Shown here in pieces: positions 44,639 to 53,085 of a stretch of 64,000 nt of DNA. This DNA comes from Treponema sp. Its GTDB lineage: Bacteria > Spirochaetota > Spirochaetia > Treponematales > Treponemataceae. The notes beneath the pieces were generated by a model, which was not told where the DNA came from, made no database searches, and saw only the letters and a list, made by a program, of their open reading frames with translations. The position numbers and the translations under genes were made by a program. The stretch's first letter is position 1, and the number at the start of each line of letters is the position of its first letter. The DNA lies in NCBI GenBank assembly GCA_024691105.1, contig JAILNY010000020.1, positions 1 through 64,000 on the forward strand, written 5' to 3'.

Positions 44639-45424
44639 TTATCTGATTCTTCCTTTCTCCAGAGCCGCAACTGTAAACAATGAGTCATCCATATCTGATG
44701 AATTATAAACAATATTTTTTGTTTCAATTAAAGACCATGTTCCTGTCTGAACATTTTCCATTTTCATTTTCTGTGCAGTTGTAAAACCTGCAATAGTTGT
44801 AAAGTCAGTGCAGGTAAGAACTCTATGGAGTTGATTCTGTCTGTCGTAAAATTCACACTTACGCATAATGTAATCTGACTTTCCGATATAAGTAATGTAA
44901 CGAGGATCTTTTTCTGTGTGCGCTTTACTGATGCATTCAACTTTGTAGCATGCAACACCGTCTACAGTTTCTTCTCCAAGAAGTTTGTAGTCATACTTAC
45001 TGAGGCTTCGGTCGCCCATGTCCTGATATGTAAAATCAGTTCCCATAAAGCTTCCTTCACTCTCACTACCGCTGCTTGCAATACGGCGTGTCTTTTTCAT
45101 TGCCGGCATATAAAGCCAGTTATCAGAATCTTTATTGTCATCGTCGTAGTCAAACATAAGATAACCTGTTCCTGCAACATCCTTTGGTGTTGTAAAAACG
45201 ATTACTTCTTTTTTTACATCACCATAGTCTTTGCTTTTCATGATGACTTCGCGGATTCTGTCCGAGCCTTTTTTTGAATGAATCGTAAGCGTTGCTGTTG
45301 ATGAAGAAGTTTTTGGTTCTGGAACTTCATCCGCCTTTTTCATAATGTCGTAGCCTGTAAGTGACTGCGCAAAAACCGATGCCGAAATTAAAAATGTCGA
45401 AATTGCTAAAACTGATCTTTTCAT
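44639..45424 (-). CDS. LolA-like outer-membrane lipoprotein-sorting protein
   Basis: A 261-residue periplasmic protein with a signal peptide (MKRSVLAISTFLISASVFA) and a LolA/LppX-type half-barrel (KKEVIVFTTPKDVAGTGYLM, DNWLYMPAMKKTRRIASS, GSFMGTDFTYQDM). Proteins of this type next to RND exporters carry hydrophobic molecules across the periplasm. Its ATG overlaps the RND stop codon, with AAGGAG upstream, so translation is coupled. Confidence 0.88.
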   Translation of the reverse strand: MKRSVLAISTFLISASVFAQSLTGYDIMKKADEVPEPKTSSSTATLTIHSKKGSDRIREVIMKSKDYGDVKKEVIVFTTPKDVAGTGYLMFDYDDDNKDSDNWLYMPAMKKTRRIASSGSESEGSFMGTDFTYQDMGDRSLSKYDYKLLGEETVDGVACYKVECISKAHTEKDPRYITYIGKSDYIMRKCEFYDRQNQLHRVLTCTDFTTIAGFTTAQKMKMENVQTGTWSLIETKNIVYNSSDMDDSLFTVAALEKGRIR

Positions 45425-47796
45425 TATTTTTTCTCCTTGCCAAATGGCTTTGTTATATATAAAAGAACTGGTGTTACTGTGTAATCTGCAATCAATGCAC
45501 TTCCAAGACCGATGATAGAAAGATATCCAAGGCGCACAAGAACATTCATCGTGCTGAACAGAAAGATAAAGAACATCGCACAAAGAATGATTGTTGTCAT
45601 AATCATTGTCTTTCCAATCTCGCGGTAAGAAGCAAGAATTGCGCTCTTATAATTTCCTGTAAGTTCAAAGTGATATTTAATGTGATTTGTAAAGTGAATC
45701 GTATCGTCAACCGCAATACCAAGAATCATCGGCATGATCATTGCAGTAATCATATCAAGATTAACGCCCGCATAACCCATAACACCTCCGATTAAAACAA
45801 TCGGTGCTACGTTTGGAATCATTGCAATAATTCCTGTTCTGAGCGAAGTGAATGCAATTATCAAAAGTGAAAGAATTATAATAAGCGATGTTCCGATTGA
45901 TTTAATAGAACCGCGCACAAGTTTGCCGTTCATTACTGCATACTGCATTACTTCTCCGACAACACCTGCATTTGTCGCATCAGGGAAAAGTTCTTTAACC
46001 CATTCAGAAACCTGATTCATATTTGCAACACATTCTTCTCCATCGTAGCCCGAAAGCTCAACATGAAGATAAGCTGCCTTAAAATCTTCGCTGACATAAT
46101 CATACAAATCTGAACCACCAGAAATTTCGTATAAGAACATAATCTGACTTACAAGATCCTGATCATCCGGAATTACATAAAAGTCTGAATTATCGCTGTT
46201 TAACGTACGGTTCATTTCTTTGATGACCTTTGTTACAGAAGAAACACGTTCCTTTCCGTTAGAAACTTTTGTCATACTCAAAGTTCCAATACGGCGTGAA
46301 AGTTCATCCATATTTTTAAGCACTTCAGGATTTTTAATTGAATCTTCTTCATCATATTCAATTAAGACTTCGTAACTGTACTGACTTCCAAGCTGACTAC
46401 GGGTAATATCCATAAGTCGTTTGATATACGGAGTGCGCTCACCCATCATCTCAGAATAATTCATGTTAACCTTTATCTTAAAAATTCCCGGAATACAGGC
46501 AGCCATTACAAGAGCACTGACTGCAACTGTGATCCATTTTTTATTAAGAATTGAATTTCCCATTACTTCTACACGAAGATCTGCTTTTGTAGAACCTGCA
46601 GTATCAACAAACTTTGGATCAGGTTCTTTGTTTTTTCCAAAACTGTAAAGACAAGGCAAAAGAATCATTGTATAAACAAAGACTGCAAAAACTGCAGCGG
46701 CAGTAATTCCACCGACCCAGCGCATCGGCTTGATTCCAGCAGAAAGGAACGAAAGCATACCGCCCATTGTCGTGATTACAGTAAAGAACAAAGCCCAGCC
46801 GGAATCGCGTACACCAAGTATGATTGATTCTTTTCGCTTACCGGTTTTTCTAAAGTACATCTTAAAGCTGTTGATGTAGTGAACGGCATAGCCGACAGCC
46901 AGTGCCATCGCAAGAAGAACCGTAACAAGAATCATTGTGTTGTTGCCTTTAATTCCAAGCCATGCAGAATAACCAAGAGTCGTAAGAATTGCACCCGTTG
47001 TTGCAACAGCCGGAACAATTACACCACGCAGAGAACGGATGAATACTACAAGGAAAACAAGCATTACAACAAAACCGATTGCAATGCGTGAGATACACTG
47101 TTCAATTGTTGCCGCTTCTTCTTCGTATTCTGTATAAGAAAGACCTGCAGGACGGATTATCCATTTGTCAGATTTAAATTCATCTGAATTAAAAATCGCC
47201 ATTGCAGGAGGCGCAATTTTTTGCATTGCTTCATCAAGTCCTTCTGAATACTGTTCAAGTTTTACAAATACCCATGTTTCGGTACAGTCTTCGCTTACAA
47301 GAACATTTACAAGCGACTCGCGGCTTAAAATAAAATCGCGCTTTTCATTTATTGCTTTTATATCAAAAGACCCATCCGGATTTTTAGGAACGCCGTCTTC
47401 AAACGGACTTGTAACTTCAAAGCCATCTTCTGTACCGATTGGAACTGAAAGTTCCATAAGGGATGTAATGCTGTCTGCATAAGTAACTTCGTTTAAAAGT
47501 CTTTCACCGAGTCTGTCGATCATTTCAAGACATTCCGGATCAAATACATTTTCTGCAGTAATATGTGCCATAAGTGTATCTGTTGAACCAAAGATGTCTT
47601 CAAAGTGATCCTGATTTCGTTTTACCGTATCCCAGTTGTCAAACCAGTCTTCTTCGCCGTTATCAAGTTTAAGACGCGGAAGCCCCAGACAGCCGATAAC
47701 CGTCACAAGAACAAGAGCTGCTATAAAGCCCCATCGGTGCTTTACTTCAAAGCGGCCGAATTTTTCAAACCAATCATTAATTTTTTTGACTTGCAT
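45424..47796 (-). CDS. RND superfamily (MMPL-type) exporter
   Basis: A 790-residue inner-membrane protein with two similar halves, each one membrane helix, a periplasmic domain, then a block of five helices. TM4-like segments contain LLAMALAVGYAVHYINSF and MILGIAVDDTIHFTNHI, positions that carry the proton-relay acidic residues of the family. It should use the proton gradient to move lipids or drugs. It is the first gene of RND, LolA-like, outer-membrane protein, and faces a TetR repressor across an operator array. GAGG precedes the ATG. Confidence 0.93.
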   Translation of the reverse strand: MQVKKINDWFEKFGRFEVKHRWGFIAALVLVTVIGCLGLPRLKLDNGEEDWFDNWDTVKRNQDHFEDIFGSTDTLMAHITAENVFDPECLEMIDRLGERLLNEVTYADSITSLMELSVPIGTEDGFEVTSPFEDGVPKNPDGSFDIKAINEKRDFILSRESLVNVLVSEDCTETWVFVKLEQYSEGLDEAMQKIAPPAMAIFNSDEFKSDKWIIRPAGLSYTEYEEEAATIEQCISRIAIGFVVMLVFLVVFIRSLRGVIVPAVATTGAILTTLGYSAWLGIKGNNTMILVTVLLAMALAVGYAVHYINSFKMYFRKTGKRKESIILGVRDSGWALFFTVITTMGGMLSFLSAGIKPMRWVGGITAAAVFAVFVYTMILLPCLYSFGKNKEPDPKFVDTAGSTKADLRVEVMGNSILNKKWITVAVSALVMAACIPGIFKIKVNMNYSEMMGERTPYIKRLMDITRSQLGSQYSYEVLIEYDEEDSIKNPEVLKNMDELSRRIGTLSMTKVSNGKERVSSVTKVIKEMNRTLNSDNSDFYVIPDDQDLVSQIMFLYEISGGSDLYDYVSEDFKAAYLHVELSGYDGEECVANMNQVSEWVKELFPDATNAGVVGEVMQYAVMNGKLVRGSIKSIGTSLIIILSLLIIAFTSLRTGIIAMIPNVAPIVLIGGVMGYAGVNLDMITAMIMPMILGIAVDDTIHFTNHIKYHFELTGNYKSAILASYREIGKTMIMTTIILCAMFFIFLFSTMNVLVRLGYLSIIGLGSALIADYTVTPVLLYITKPFGKEKK

Positions 47797-47840
47797 AAAT
47801 ACCTCAAAATCTCCTATACAGTTTTACATTGATATTATTT

Positions 47841-47937
47841 GTTAGTTTTATCTAACTTTTCTGATAACAATGTTATCTTAGCGGTAACACTGTTATCTTG
47901 TCAATAGAATTTTGCAAATTTTGATAACATTGTTATC
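47841..47937. promoter_or_regulatory. Array of TetR operators
   Basis: Three 15-bp palindromes lie between the RND and TetR genes: GATAACAATGTTATC (47863-47877), GGTAACACTGTTATC (47883-47897) and GATAACATTGTTATC (47923-47937). A fourth inverted repeat GTTAG/CTAAC is at 47841-47856. Centres of the three are 20 and 40 bases apart, so all face the same side of the helix. They very likely bind the TetR protein encoded at 47982. Confidence 0.8.
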
Positions 47938-47945
47938 ATTTTTTA

Positions 47946-47975
47946 TTGACAATTAAAGAAAAATCCCTGTAAAAT
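47946..47975 (+). promoter_or_regulatory. Leaderless-type promoter of tetR
   Basis: TTGACA (47946-47951), 18 bases, TAAAAT (47970-47975), six bases, ATG. The nearest operator ends nine bases before the -35 box. Confidence 0.65.
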
Positions 47976-47981
47976 ACATCC

Positions 47982-48626
47982 ATGAGCGAAAGTGCGTCAG
48001 AAACAAAGAAAAAAATCTTAGAAAGCGCAAAAAAAGAATTTCTCGAAAAAGGCTTTATGAATGCTTCGCTGCGTACAATTGCCGCAAATGCAGAATTAAC
48101 AACCGGCGCGATGTACCGCCATTTTAAAGATAAAAACGCCCTCTTTTGCGCTCTTGTTGATGAAGCAATCGAAGTAACAACAAAGACTGTTATGCTGGCT
48201 GACGTGATGAACCACTCAAAGCTCGGGCATCCTGTTTCTGAAGAACATTTTGAAGAAGAAAGAAAAGCAGAAAAAGAACTTCTGGATTATATTTATTCAC
48301 ACTTTGATGCCTTTGAATTGCTGCTTACAAAAGCCGCAGGAAGTACTCATGAAAATTTTCTTGAAGAAATCTGCGACCTTTATACAAAGAACTGCGCAAA
48401 GACCTTTATCTGGATGTATGAACAGAAAATCGTACCAAAAAAAATTGAAGGAATGACAGTCCACGTAATCGCTTCGACTCTGATAAATTCTTTTGCTGAA
48501 ATTGTTTTACACAAGATGTCAAGAAAAAAGGCCGTGACCTTTATTGAAAATATTACAGAGTTTTTCCGATTTGGATGTCTTCATATGATGGGCGTTACGT
48601 GTGAAATTCCCCACGACGATAAATAA
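47982..48626 (+). CDS. TetR/AcrR family repressor of the RND operon
   Basis: A 214-residue regulator. Residues 8-55 are the TetR DNA-binding domain (KKILESAKKEFLEKGFMNAS, LTTGAMYRHFKDKNALF). The rest is a helical ligand and dimer domain. It has no ribosome binding site, and its -10 box is six bases from the ATG. It faces the RND operon over four inverted repeats, so it probably represses that operon and itself. The inducer is likely a compound exported by the pump. Confidence 0.93.
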   Translation: MSESASETKKKILESAKKEFLEKGFMNASLRTIAANAELTTGAMYRHFKDKNALFCALVDEAIEVTTKTVMLADVMNHSKLGHPVSEEHFEEERKAEKELLDYIYSHFDAFELLLTKAAGSTHENFLEEICDLYTKNCAKTFIWMYEQKIVPKKIEGMTVHVIASTLINSFAEIVLHKMSRKKAVTFIENITEFFRFGCLHMMGVTCEIPHDDK

Positions 48627-48631
48627 TATCG

Positions 48632-48718
48632 CCGCAGGATTTTGTTCTGAGCGCGCAGGCTTTAGGATTGTACGTGAGATTTTGTCCCAAGCCACGCGGG
48701 CTTTAGGATTGTGCCGCG
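48632..48718. repeat. Two degenerate tandem repeat units
   Basis: GATTTTGT (48638, 48678) and GGCTTTAGGATTGT (48658-48671, 48699-48712) each recur 40-41 bases apart in the gap after tetR, with similar GC-rich blocks between. This is a two-copy tandem repeat of unknown role. Confidence 0.55.
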
Positions 48719-48732
48719 GGTCGCTGCCCGGT

Positions 48733-49404
48733 CTAGAAGAAAATTCCTTTTACGAAAATTTCAATTCCGATTCCGACAAGAATAATTCCGCCAACCAGAG
48801 TCGCTCTTGTACCCAGGCGCTCGCCGGCTTTTTTTCCGATTATCAAACCCGTTATACAGATTGCAAAAGTCACTACCGCAATTATAAGGCTTGCAGTAAA
48901 TGCCATCAGCAATCCGTAATCTGCAATCGTAAAGCCGACAGAAAGTGCATCGATTGAAGTTGCAATTCCATGGATAAAAAGTGTCGCAAAAGAAAGCCGG
49001 ACGGCGCCGTTTTTCATATTGTCGTTTTTCGCAGCGGCATTTACCGAAGCGTCGTTTGAAGCATCGATCTTTTGAACGACGCTTCTTTCGCCATCTTCTG
49101 CGCGACCTTCTTTAATTGCTTCGATAATCATCTTTCCACCGATGTACAAAAGAAGCACAAGTGCAATCCATGGAATAAAAATGTCGAACATAGAAAAATA
49201 TTCTACAATGGTATGAACACAAATCCAGCCGATCATCGGCATTGCAAACTGGAAAAACGCGTAGATACCCGCAATAAAACACATACGCCCTTTTTTCAAT
49301 CCAATCTCTGTCATTGCATTTGCAATCGAAACAGAAAAAGCGTCCATCGCAAGACCTGCGCCAAGCAGAATACTATTTGCAAAAAAAATACAATTCCATT
49401 CCAT
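48733..49404 (-). CDS. mntP: MntP-family manganese efflux pump
   Basis: A 223-residue membrane protein with six segments in two similar halves. The paired motifs GLAMDAFSVSIANAM and GIATSIDALSVGFTIA carry the conserved Asp residues of the MntP family. A charged loop of about 50 residues separates the halves. It exports Mn(II). I see no manganese riboswitch upstream. The gene starts nine bases after the MFS gene stop, so they may be co-transcribed. Confidence 0.88.
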   Translation of the reverse strand: MEWNCIFFANSILLGAGLAMDAFSVSIANAMTEIGLKKGRMCFIAGIYAFFQFAMPMIGWICVHTIVEYFSMFDIFIPWIALVLLLYIGGKMIIEAIKEGRAEDGERSVVQKIDASNDASVNAAAKNDNMKNGAVRLSFATLFIHGIATSIDALSVGFTIADYGLLMAFTASLIIAVVTFAICITGLIIGKKAGERLGTRATLVGGIILVGIGIEIFVKGIFF

Positions 49405-49413
49405 AAAAAAATT

Positions 49414-50502
49414 CTACCACCACTCAAAGAACATTCCGGCAAGAGGAGAAAAGACAATCATTATCACAGAAAAAGTAAATGACTCAATCGAAATAAGTGT
49501 TGCTCTCTGTTCTGATGGGAACATATCCTGTAAGATTGTGTTTGTTCTTACCTGCAACGCATCATCTGCAAAAGCCGCAAGAAAACCACCCAGCGCCATT
49601 ATAGCATAAATTCCTGAATGTTCCATTACTATGCCAGACAGAATCACAATCGCAGCAAGGATAAAAATCACACGATAGCGTACATTCTTTGCGCGCAAAA
49701 TAACTCTTGCACCAAGCACACCGCCTGCCTGCATCATTAAAAGTGCCGGACCCAAAAGCCAGCGCGGGATTCCAGCAACAGGAAGCTTTGCCTGAAGAAA
49801 GAACAAAAGAAGAATGTCCATTGCACCAACAAAAGAATTTGTAAACATCAAAAGCATCGCTTTCTTTGCTTCCTTCAAAAACAAAAAACTCTTTTTAAAG
49901 CAGTTTAAAATTTCGTGCCAGACATTTATCTTTTGTTTTTTTTCTTCAAGCCGAATTTCAACTAAACCAAACAGAACACTAAGCGATGCAATCGAAAACA
50001 AAATGCTCACAAGGTAAGAAATCTTGTAACCGAGCGTGAGCGAAAGTCCTGCGGCAAGAGTTGAAACGCCTTCACAGATACGATAAATCACAAGCTGATT
50101 TGAAGCATATTTTTCAAAACGACCTTCCTGACCGACAGACTTTAACGAATCGTACGCAAGCGCATCCCCAGAACCCGACGCAAAATTGTAACTCAGCGCA
50201 TGGAACGCAATTGAAATACAAACATGCAAAAAGTTTGTCGACAAAACCATCACAACATCGCCGATAATCCGCATTATACTTGAAATTACAAGAGTCTTTT
50301 TTCTGCCAAAAACATCCGCAAGAACTCCCGAAGGAATTTCAAACATAATGCTTACGATATGAAAAACCGTTTCTGCAAAACCGATTTCTGCAAGTGAAAA
50401 ACCGCGCGATGCAAGAATTGCAACCCACGCTCCGGAAAGAGAAAGCTGTCCCAAAACAGAAGATGTATATAATTTTCTTATTTGTTTTTTTATGCTGAAC
50501 AT
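49414..50502 (-). CDS. MFS transporter, drug-efflux type
   Basis: A 362-residue major facilitator protein with 11-12 segments. The loop 2-3 motif is GVLADVFGRKKTL, close to the GxLaDrxGrkxxl signature. I chose the ATG at 50502 (MFSIKKQIRKLY); a TTG at 50526 in frame is possible. Compared with drug exporters it is slightly short. Its transcript starts about 195 bases upstream and has a leader with a possible 18-residue peptide and alternative hairpins, which suggests induction by attenuation, perhaps by a ribosome-targeting drug. The substrate is unknown. Confidence 0.85.
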   Translation of the reverse strand: MFSIKKQIRKLYTSSVLGQLSLSGAWVAILASRGFSLAEIGFAETVFHIVSIMFEIPSGVLADVFGRKKTLVISSIMRIIGDVVMVLSTNFLHVCISIAFHALSYNFASGSGDALAYDSLKSVGQEGRFEKYASNQLVIYRICEGVSTLAAGLSLTLGYKISYLVSILFSIASLSVLFGLVEIRLEEKKQKINVWHEILNCFKKSFLFLKEAKKAMLLMFTNSFVGAMDILLLFFLQAKLPVAGIPRWLLGPALLMMQAGGVLGARVILRAKNVRYRVIFILAAIVILSGIVMEHSGIYAIMALGGFLAAFADDALQVRTNTILQDMFPSEQRATLISIESFTFSVIMIVFSPLAGMFFEWW

Positions 50503-50560
50503 ATTTAATGCCGCCTTATTATTCAAACTTTTACAACGAGCAACGCTCTGAAAATAAAAG

Positions 50561-50630
50561 GGGCTTTTATAAATGTGTGGATTTTTTACGAAAGAAATCT
50601 TGAAAGACTGCAGTTTTTTGAAAAAAGCCC
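50561..50630 (-). terminator. Possible attenuator in the MFS leader
   Basis: In sense RNA GGGCTTTT (50630-50623) can pair with AAAAGCCC (50568-50561), followed by CTTTTATTTT. The 3' part can alternatively form ATAAAAG/CTTTTAT around CCC. The large loop makes it weaker than the nitrogen-gene terminators. Confidence 0.4.
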
Positions 50631-50637
50631 ACTACCC

Positions 50638-50694
50638 CTATCGAGTGATAGAGAAATAGCATTTTTCTAATAATAAAACAGGTGTCTTCCACAT
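50638..50694 (-). CDS. Possible 18-residue leader peptide of the MFS gene
   Basis: An open frame MWKTPVLLLEKCYFSITR starts nine bases after the -10 box and stops inside the palindrome CTATC/GATAG (50638-50651). There is no Shine-Dalgarno. A ribosome translating or stalling here would cover the palindrome and affect the hairpins downstream. It could be chance. Confidence 0.35.
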   Translation of the reverse strand: MWKTPVLLLEKCYFSITR

Positions 50695-50703
50695 AATAAA
50701 TTT

Positions 50704-50733
50704 ATTTTAAGGCTACACAGAGGAATTTGTCAA
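50704..50733 (-). promoter_or_regulatory. Promoter of the MFS gene
   Basis: On the minus strand TTGACA (50733-50728), 18 bases, TAAAAT (50709-50704). It lies close to the divergent promoter of the hypothetical gene at 50782. Confidence 0.65.
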
Positions 50734-50781
50734 GTCAAAGTCAATGTTTTCACCAGACAAAAAATACATTAAAATATGAAT

Positions 50782-51069
50782 ATGGATTCAAGTGAAATTA
50801 TCTCGACCTTAAAACGAGCGCCATATTTTAGTAAAGAACTCATTAAATGGTGGAAGGCATTATCCAACGAAGAAAAAAGTACTTACCTCAATACAACAAT
50901 CGTCTTTGTTGATTCACATCGCGACAAATCGTTTTATCAGATTCAATCAGTTGTACAGGCAATCGTAAGGGCATTCTGTTATCAGAAAAATCGTGAATTA
51001 ACTTATGAGCCGGAACTTTTTATTGAACAAAATCAGATTGAAATTCTTGAAGCCTGCGAGTGGATTTAA
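50782..51069 (+). CDS. Small hypothetical protein
   Basis: A 95-residue soluble protein, no family recognised (DSSEIISTLKRAPYFSKELIKWW, then VVQAIVRAFCYQKNRELTYEPELF). TAAAAT (50770-50775) ends six bases before the ATG at 50782, matching the leaderless pattern elsewhere in the window. An earlier ATG at 50776 would lie inside the promoter region. It converges with the SAP-like gene. Confidence 0.6.
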   Translation: MDSSEIISTLKRAPYFSKELIKWWKALSNEEKSTYLNTTIVFVDSHRDKSFYQIQSVVQAIVRAFCYQKNRELTYEPELFIEQNQIEILEACEWI

Positions 51070-51074
51070 AACAG

Positions 51075-51719
51075 TTACTTTAAATCATAAAAATTTTCAA
51101 GCAGACTTGAGTCATAAACCTTTGGAAGTGTTGATTCGCGGACTTTGCGCCATAAAGTTGCGGCGACTTTAAGCTTGTTTTTAAAACGCGCGGTAGCTGG
51201 ATCTGCGCAAAAATCCTGTACGAACTTATTCCACTGAAGACATGATTTATCATAATGGGCGTAAGTTTTTTTACCATAAAAAATGTCGAGCAGGTCGCCA
51301 AGGGTAAATTTTTTGTCGCCGGTTTCACGTACTTTTCTGGCAGTTGCGACCATGTCGCTATTAAACTTAAAACGCGAAATCCCAGTCTGCTTAGAAAAGA
51401 AATCACGGAAACGCTGGCTAAATCGGAAGTTACAGGATAAAAGCGGCGTGTCTAAAGTAAGCAGAATATCATCAACGGCAGATTGCGCGCAGCTGCCAGA
51501 CGAAACATCTGACTTAGAGAGAACTTTAACACGCTGCTTCTTTTTCGAACAGATCATATTTCCTTTAAAATATTCTTCGATATTATGATTAAGTTCAAGC
51601 TTCATTCCGCTGGAATCAATTCCAAGCCGACGGCAAATACGCAGCAATTCTTCGCGATACCAGTAATATTTTAAAAACTCTTCGTATGATTTTATTTTTT
51701 CAAACGGCGGACGTGTCAT
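51075..51719 (-). CDS. SAP/DUF6434-like protein
   Basis: A 214-residue protein. The front (YEEFLKYYWYREELLRICRR) looks like a SAP-type helix-extended-loop-helix motif. The back contains FNSDMVATARKVRETGDKKF and LGDLLDIFYGKK, a pattern I associate with DUF6434. The ATG overlaps the DUF3781 stop codon (TAATG), so the two are coupled. The function is unknown; nucleic-acid binding is a guess from the SAP-like part. Confidence 0.6.
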   Translation of the reverse strand: MTRPPFEKIKSYEEFLKYYWYREELLRICRRLGIDSSGMKLELNHNIEEYFKGNMICSKKKQRVKVLSKSDVSSGSCAQSAVDDILLTLDTPLLSCNFRFSQRFRDFFSKQTGISRFKFNSDMVATARKVRETGDKKFTLGDLLDIFYGKKTYAHYDKSCLQWNKFVQDFCADPATARFKNKLKVAATLWRKVRESTLPKVYDSSLLENFYDLK

Positions 51720-51979
51720 TATTTTTCCTTATGCGCAGTGATTATTGTATAACTGTAAGCATTCACCGTGATGATACAGCCTGCAATTTTAACATACCAG
51801 TTTTTTCCCTGGCGCGTGATATTTGCTTTAGCTGAATCGATTTTTGTACGGCACCAGATAACGACATCATCTACATCACTTCCCAATGAAAGATTTCGTC
51901 TTATGCGTTCAACACCCATCGGTGTCGTATGAAGTTTATCAAGATTTTCTATAAGAGCATTTTTGTAATCAAAGCCCAT
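51719..51979 (-). CDS. DUF3781 protein
   Basis: An 86-residue protein with the family pattern LDKLHTTPMGVERIRRNLSL, DDVVIWCRTKI and ITVNAYSYTIITAHK. The function of DUF3781 is unknown. GAGGTGAG lies upstream of the ATG. A WYL-type operator 34-59 bases upstream suggests control by the neighbouring WYL regulator. Confidence 0.82.
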   Translation of the reverse strand: MGFDYKNALIENLDKLHTTPMGVERIRRNLSLGSDVDDVVIWCRTKIDSAKANITRQGKNWYVKIAGCIITVNAYSYTIITAHKEK

Positions 51980-52012
51980 AACTCACCTCTCATAACAGAA
52001 ATGTAGCATATA

Positions 52013-52038
52013 AAATGTGACAACAGTCTGTCATATTT
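52013..52038. promoter_or_regulatory. WYL-regulator operator, site 2
   Basis: AAATGTGACA and TGTCATATTT separated by six bases, differing at one arm position from site 1 at 52967-52992. It lies upstream of the DUF3781 gene and overlaps a plausible ATGACA/TATGCT promoter. Confidence 0.65.
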
Positions 52039-52042
52039 AAAT

Positions 52043-52948
52043 TTATTTTTTATATAATTCAGTAATATCGTTTGCCATCTCTAAAACTTTATCTTTAATT
52101 CCAGATGGAGAAATTATTTTTAAGTCTTTTCCAAAACTTACCAAAGTTCCTACAAGCCAGGGTGCATCGGGAGCCGTAAAAGTTACGGTAAGACTTTTAT
52201 CCTTGTTTGTTTTAGTTTCTGAGCATGCAAAGGAATCCAAAAGATAAAACGCCTTAGAAGACGAAATTTTTGCCTTTATCTTTATTAAAGACGGCTCTTT
52301 TATAACTGCAGGACTTTTCTTTGATTGCGCATTTTTTATAGTCACGTTTGCGATGCGCCCTGTCTGTTTTACATTAAGCATTCGGCTAAGTTTAAAAAAG
52401 CGTTCCGCTTTTTTTGTCGTACACCAGGCACGAAGATACCACGCCTGACCTTTATAAATAAGCTTCCACGGATAAACTGTACGGTGTTCAGCTTTTCCTT
52501 CTGTGTTAAAATAATCAAATGTAATCTGTTTCTTTTTTAAAATGCTGTCACGCAGAGTGCCAAACAACTGGCGCACACTCTGACCTTCAGGACTCCACGG
52601 AGAAAAATCAACTTCAAGCCAGTCAGAATCAGTTTTTACAAGACGCGAAAGTTTTTCTTCTGCGCTTTTTGTCCCGGATAAACTTTCAAAAGCTTTTAAA
52701 CTCGAAACAATTTCAAGTCTCTCTTCTTCTGAGAGAACAGTTTTATCAAGCGCATAATTTTCCGAAATCGCAATTCCACCACTGCGCCCTTTCATAGAAT
52801 AAACAGGAACTCCAGAAACAGAAAGTGCTTCTATCCAGCGGTAAATCGTACGAGTCGAAACCCCGAACCGCTTTGACATTTCCTTTGCGGTTACTTGCTT
52901 TTTATCAATGAGGATATAGACAAATTCAAAAAGCTGATCAATCTGCAT
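52043..52948 (-). CDS. WYL-domain transcriptional regulator
   Basis: A 301-residue regulator. Residues 1-60 are a DeoR/HTH_11-like helix-turn-helix (EMSKRFGVSTRTIYRWIEAL). A WYL domain occupies residues 140-220 (VYPWKLIYKGQAWYLRAWCT), followed by a WCX-like tail. WYL domains sense ligands, in some families nucleic acids or nucleotides. The gene is flanked by two near-identical operators, one over its own leaderless promoter (TATAAT six bases before the ATG), the other before the DUF3781 gene. Confidence 0.92.
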   Translation of the reverse strand: MQIDQLFEFVYILIDKKQVTAKEMSKRFGVSTRTIYRWIEALSVSGVPVYSMKGRSGGIAISENYALDKTVLSEEERLEIVSSLKAFESLSGTKSAEEKLSRLVKTDSDWLEVDFSPWSPEGQSVRQLFGTLRDSILKKKQITFDYFNTEGKAEHRTVYPWKLIYKGQAWYLRAWCTTKKAERFFKLSRMLNVKQTGRIANVTIKNAQSKKSPAVIKEPSLIKIKAKISSSKAFYLLDSFACSETKTNKDKSLTVTFTAPDAPWLVGTLVSFGKDLKIISPSGIKDKVLEMANDITELYKK

Positions 52949-52954
52949 GAGTTT

Positions 52955-52993
52955 ATTATAGCACTAAAATATGACATTGTAATGTCATATTTT
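52955..52993. promoter_or_regulatory. WYL-regulator promoter and operator, site 1
   Basis: The minus-strand TATAAT (52960-52955) is six bases from the WYL ATG. Next to it is a perfect 13-bp inverted repeat with two central bases (52966-52993; core AAATATGACA and TGTCATATTT six bases apart) covering the -35 region. It also lies upstream of the divergent alcohol dehydrogenase. Confidence 0.75.
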
Positions 52994-53085
52994 TTTTAAA
53001 TTTTTCTAGTGAATTGAACAATGTTATGTTAGAATATCGTTAAAAGGGAAAAGAAAATGTCATTAGAAAAAGCAAGGAGAAAACC

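Noticed and set aside
50638..50651. Classical tet operator
   Set aside because: The CTATC/GATAG arms match, but the centre is four bases instead of three and no TetR gene is adjacent; it fits the leader-RNA reading better.
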